From: Candidatus Omnitrophota bacterium
GTDB lineage: Bacteria; Omnitrophota; Gorgyraeia; Tantalellales; Tantalellaceae
Direction of reading: 5' to 3'
Assembly (NCBI GenBank): GCA_013204685.1
Contig: JABMSC010000106.1
Coordinates: 1 to 8,489, forward strand
DNA length: 8,489 nt
Both the position numbers and the translations under genes were made by a program. How positions within the stretch are numbered: the first letter of the stretch is position 1; every line of letters begins with the position of its first letter. Below the pieces are notes generated by a model. It had not been told where the DNA came from. It was given only the letters and a program-made list of their open reading frames with translations, and made no database searches. This document shows positions 5,330-8,489 of this stretch, in pieces.

Positions 5330-8300
5330 ATGTTTGGTCTATTAAGGAAAGTTTTCGGGACCCCGGACGAGAGGCAGCTCAAAAAACTGGCTCCTACCGT
5401 CCAAAAAATAAATGAATTGGAAAAAGAGTACTCTTCTCTTACCGACGAAGAGATAAAGGAAAGAGTGTCCAGCGTAAGAGAAGATATGATAAAAACGCGT
5501 GAGAAAATGGAAGGCGAGATAGACAGGATACGCGAAGCCATTTCCGTTTCTACGTCTGATATAGAAAAGAACAAGCACAAAAAACGGCTGAAAGAGACAA
5601 AGAACCGGGTGATGGATGACAGCCTGCCGGAGATATTTGCCGCTTGCCGGGAAGCGTCAAAAAGGACTATAGGCCTGAGGCATTTTGACGTGCAACTTCT
5701 GGGCGGCATAGTTCTGCACGAGGGCAAGATCGCGGAGATGACCACGGGAGAAGGTAAAACGCTTGTTGCTACATTACCGGTATCGCTTAACGCGCTTGCG
5801 GGAGAGATGGCGCATGTTATTACTGTAAACGATTATCTGGCTAAACGTGACTGTGAATGGATGGGGCCTATCTATGAATTTTTGGGTCTTTCAGTAGGGG
5901 TTATCCAGAACGATATGCCACCGGAAGAAAGAAAAAAAGTATATGCCTGTGATGTGGTTTATGGGACCAATAATGAATTCGGGTTCGATTACCTGAGGGA
6001 CAATATGGTATTTGATAAGGATCAAATGGTTCAGAGAGAGCTCGGATATGCTATTGTTGATGAAGTCGACAGCATACTGGTGGATGAGGCCAGGACCCCC
6101 TTGATAATATCAGGGCCGGTGGATGAGACAAACGAAGCATACAATGTTATGAGGCCGGTTGTTCAGGAAGTGGTTAAAGAGCAAAGAAGGCTTGTTAATG
6201 ATTACTACACAAGGTTCAGAGACATGTATTCCGAGAACAAGTCCGAGGAAGCCGGCAGGTTTCTTTATCTGATGCACAAGGCCGATCCCAAGAACAGGGA
6301 ATTTTTGGACACTGTACTTAAAGATACCCAGGCAAAGGCTTTGTTCGATAAGGCGCAGTCACTAATGGACAGTAAGGCGATGGAAAAAGAAAAAGCGGAG
6401 CTTCTGGAGGATCTCTATTATGTGTTTGATGAAAAAACAAGAGAGGCTACTTTCAGCGCCAGGGGCGATAAGTTGATGCGTGATAAATTCGGCATAGAAT
6501 TTATGCTGGAGGATATAGAGGCTTCTATCGCAGAGCTGGCTGAGGAAGAGATCCCGGAGGAAGAGAAGATAAAAAAAGAAACGGAACTGGTGGCAGCTTA
6601 TTCCGATCAGCAGCAAAAAGTAGAAAGCGTAAAACAGCTCTTGAAGGCATACGTTCTTTTTCAAAAGGATGTAGACTATGTGATCAAAGACAATAAGATC
6701 GTCATTGTAGACAGTTTCACGGGAAGGATGATGCCCGGTCGCCGTTTTTCAGACGGTATTCATGAAGCGATCGAGGCAAAGGAAACAGTGGAAGTTCAAA
6801 GAGAAAGTCAGACCCTTGCTACTATTACGTTACAGAATTATTTCAGGATGTATGACAAACTGTCCGGAATGACAGGTACCGCCAAGACGGAAGAGGCGGA
6901 GTTTGAAAATATTTATCTCCTGTCCGTTATACAGGTGCCGACGAATCAACCGCTAAAGCGTGAAAATATGCCCGACCGGATATACAAGACTGAAAGAGAA
7001 AAGTTTGATGCCACCATGGAAGAGATAGTTCACTGGCATGAGAAAGGCAGGCCCGTTCTGGTCGGCACGGTGTCCATCGAAAAGTCAGAAGAGCTTAGCA
7101 AGCTCCTAAACAAAAAAGGCATCCAGCACAAGGTGTTAAACGCCAAATATCATGAAACGGAAGCCCATATTATTGCTCAGGCGGGACGCTTTAAAGCAGT
7201 GACCATAGCGACTAACATGGCAGGACGCGGAACGGATATTGTCCTGGGAGGGAATCCGGAAGATCTTGCCAAAGGTGAAATTGAGAAGCTTGAAATAGAA
7301 GAAGCTTCCGAGAGCGAAAAAGCTTATGAAAAATATTTAAGTGAATATAAAAACAAAATGGAAGAGGAACATAACAAGGTTGTGGAGACAGGGGGCCTGC
7401 ATGTGATCGGAACGGAAAGACATGAGGCGCGCAGGGTAGACAATCAGCTTCGGGGAAGGTCCGGAAGGCAGGGAGATCCGGGTTCAAGCAGGTTTTATCT
7501 TTCTCTGGAAGATGATCTAATGAGGATCTTTGGCTCAGACAGGATAAAGTCAATAATGGATAAGCTGGGAATGGAAGAGGGGGAAGTGATAGAAAACCCC
7601 TTGGTTACACGTGCTGTCAGGACCGCTCAGAGCCGGGTAGAGGGACAGAATTTTGAGATAAGAAAACACCTCCTCAAGTACGACAATGTTATGAACCAGC
7701 AGAGAGAGGTTATTTACAGAAGACGCCGTATGGTCTTGACTGATAAAGAGCTCAGAAAAGAATTCTTTGAATGTTTCTCTGTTAGCCTGGAATCACTTTT
7801 AGAGAATTGGGAACAAGATCCGAATGCTTCAGCTTTTGCGAAAAATGTGATGTATCGTTTTGCTGTCATGGTAAAAAAAGATGATATTGCAGGCAAGCAC
7901 GCGCAGGAAGTTATGGATATTGCGATGGACGCGATCAAAAAAAGTTATTCCGCGCGCGAGAAATTTATCGGGACTGAGCGGATAAGAGAGCTTGAAAAAA
8001 TGGTCATGCTTTCCGTGATAGATTCTAACTGGAAAGAGTACTTGAGGGAAATAGATGACTTGAGGGAAGGGATCTCCTGGAGGGCCTACGCCCAGAAAGA
8101 TCCGCTGATTGAATTCCAGCACGAAGCGTTCCGTATGTTTTCGGAGCTTATGATAAAAATAGATGAAGAAATAGCGGAAAGAATACTTAAGATATCCGCT
8201 ATGGAGGAAAAACACAAAAAAAGCATTTTTAACCCCGAGCAGGAAACCTTTGAGCATAAGGGGTATTCGGCTATAGGTGTGCCTTCCAGCGGACAGGATG

Positions 8301-8455
8301 AAGTGTATGATAGCGGCACGGGAGAGGAAGACGCATTCACCCCTCTGGCGGGAGGAAAAGACATCACATTCAAAAGGGAAGCCCCTAAAGTAGGCCGCAA
8401 CGATCCCTGCCCCTGCGGCAGCGGAAAGAAATATAAAAAGTGCTGCGGGAAGTAA
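5330..8455 (+). CDS. secA: SecA, preprotein translocase ATPase (long form, 1041 aa)
   Basis: SecA binds SecYEG at the cytoplasmic membrane and uses ATP to push unfolded preproteins through the channel. Features in order are: Walker A TGEGKT (139-144) and NDYLAKRD (167-174); DEVD Walker B (244-247) followed by DEARTPLIISGP; the preprotein crosslinking domain (about 264-447); GMTGTAKT (513-520); NBD2 motifs NMAGRGTDIVLGG (629-641) and QLRGRSGRQGDPGSSRF (706-722); the helical scaffold and wing with the two-helix finger near 895-930 (LREGISWRAYAQKDP at 911-925); and a C-terminal zinc site with C1027, C1029, C1038 and C1039. E. coli SecA has 901 residues. The extra length lies mainly before Walker A (about 36 residues, near 54-94) and in the crosslinking domain (near 286-361 and 397-434), as in Bacteroidota-type SecA. 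No frame break is seen. Downstream neighbours are outside the window. Confidence 0.98.
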   Translation: MFGLLRKVFGTPDERQLKKLAPTVQKINELEKEYSSLTDEEIKERVSSVREDMIKTREKMEGEIDRIREAISVSTSDIEKNKHKKRLKETKNRVMDDSLPEIFAACREASKRTIGLRHFDVQLLGGIVLHEGKIAEMTTGEGKTLVATLPVSLNALAGEMAHVITVNDYLAKRDCEWMGPIYEFLGLSVGVIQNDMPPEERKKVYACDVVYGTNNEFGFDYLRDNMVFDKDQMVQRELGYAIVDEVDSILVDEARTPLIISGPVDETNEAYNVMRPVVQEVVKEQRRLVNDYYTRFRDMYSENKSEEAGRFLYLMHKADPKNREFLDTVLKDTQAKALFDKAQSLMDSKAMEKEKAELLEDLYYVFDEKTREATFSARGDKLMRDKFGIEFMLEDIEASIAELAEEEIPEEEKIKKETELVAAYSDQQQKVESVKQLLKAYVLFQKDVDYVIKDNKIVIVDSFTGRMMPGRRFSDGIHEAIEAKETVEVQRESQTLATITLQNYFRMYDKLSGMTGTAKTEEAEFENIYLLSVIQVPTNQPLKRENMPDRIYKTEREKFDATMEEIVHWHEKGRPVLVGTVSIEKSEELSKLLNKKGIQHKVLNAKYHETEAHIIAQAGRFKAVTIATNMAGRGTDIVLGGNPEDLAKGEIEKLEIEEASESEKAYEKYLSEYKNKMEEEHNKVVETGGLHVIGTERHEARRVDNQLRGRSGRQGDPGSSRFYLSLEDDLMRIFGSDRIKSIMDKLGMEEGEVIENPLVTRAVRTAQSRVEGQNFEIRKHLLKYDNVMNQQREVIYRRRRMVLTDKELRKEFFECFSVSLESLLENWEQDPNASAFAKNVMYRFAVMVKKDDIAGKHAQEVMDIAMDAIKKSYSAREKFIGTERIRELEKMVMLSVIDSNWKEYLREIDDLREGISWRAYAQKDPLIEFQHEAFRMFSELMIKIDEEIAERILKISAMEEKHKKSIFNPEQETFEHKGYSAIGVPSSGQDEVYDSGTGEEDAFTPLAGGKDITFKREAPKVGRNDPCPCGSGKKYKKCCGK

Positions 8456-8470
8456 TGCCGGCACGGCATT
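8454..8470 (+). terminator. Hairpin over the secA stop codon, no U tract
   Basis: AATGCCG (8454-8460) and CGGCATT (8464-8470) form a perfect 7-bp stem with a GCA loop, starting within the secA TAA (8453-8455). It is not followed by a T run inside the window, so a standard intrinsic terminator is unlikely. It may be an mRNA 3'-end stabiliser or a structure affecting expression of a following gene. Confidence 0.35.
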
Positions 8471-8471
8471 C

Positions 8472-8489
8472 ATGATCCATATTATGAAA
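8472..8489 (+). CDS. Possible start of a downstream gene, cut by the window edge
   Basis: An ATG at 8472 opens a frame (MIHIMK) that runs to the end of the window; a second in-frame ATG lies at 8484. No clear Shine-Dalgarno precedes either. Six codons cannot establish a gene. Confidence 0.15.

Noticed and set aside
4752..5330. Minus-strand 192-residue frame opposite prfB
   Set aside because: It is complementary to the RF2 GGQ and SPF region, and its Cys/Ser-rich composition is typical of an antisense shadow.
7829..8473. Minus-strand 214-residue frame opposite the end of secA
   Set aside because: It is antisense to conserved SecA sequence including the zinc site; the product is rich in Phe, His and Ser without domain logic and has no plausible start context.
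1..8489. CRISPR array, insertion sequence, prophage or defence system
   Set aside because: No regularly spaced repeats, transposase or integrase motifs, terminal inverted repeats or defence domains were found; the content is core housekeeping genes.

Overview
The window is an ordinary bacterial chromosomal housekeeping segment of moderate GC content (mid-40s percent by eye, not computed). It holds five confidently identified genes, one unrecognised small membrane-protein gene, and a gene tail cut by the left edge. A MurJ lipid II flippase, a Bacteroidota-style long SecA and an RF2 gene with its programmed frameshift point to a Gram-negative-type bacterium outside Proteobacteria. The SecA architecture and compact UvrC remind me of the PVC/Omnitrophota or Bacteroidota/Chlorobiota neighbourhoods. 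That placement is inference and needs a tree.

Layout. Positions 1-71 hold the last 22 codons of an unidentified + strand gene. Positions 72-263 are non-coding and include a GC-rich patch with short direct repeats. Positions 264-548 encode a 94-residue protein with one membrane segment. A hairpin flanked by A and T tracts (553-577) lies between it and the convergent rpsT gene (604-870, minus strand) and probably terminates both. The rpsT-murJ intergenic region (871-1086) contains two divergent extended -10 promoters. The murJ side also has a leader with an AT-rich dyad and a tiny upstream ORF that overlaps the murJ start.

murJ (1087-2667) and uvrC (2664-4094) overlap in a TTGA start/stop and are probably cotranscribed. 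A near-consensus extended -10 promoter (4116-4144) then drives prfB (4167-5268), which is read through a +1 programmed frameshift at codons 23-24. secA (5330-8455) follows after 61 bases with its own ribosome binding site and possibly a weak promoter. The last 34 bases contain a hairpin over the secA stop and perhaps the start of a further gene.

The genes serve different core processes: small-subunit assembly (S20), peptidoglycan precursor export (MurJ), nucleotide excision repair (UvrC), translation termination (RF2) and preprotein export (SecA). I see no mobile element, CRISPR array, tRNA, rRNA or defence system, and no convincing new system. The most interesting points are a UvrC lacking the usual segment between its UVR and RNase H-like parts with all catalytic residues kept, the leader and apparently Shine-Dalgarno-less start of murJ, the replacement of a functionally important MurJ aspartate by glutamine, the SecA insertions, and the canonical RF2 recoding site, which naive gene calling would truncate.
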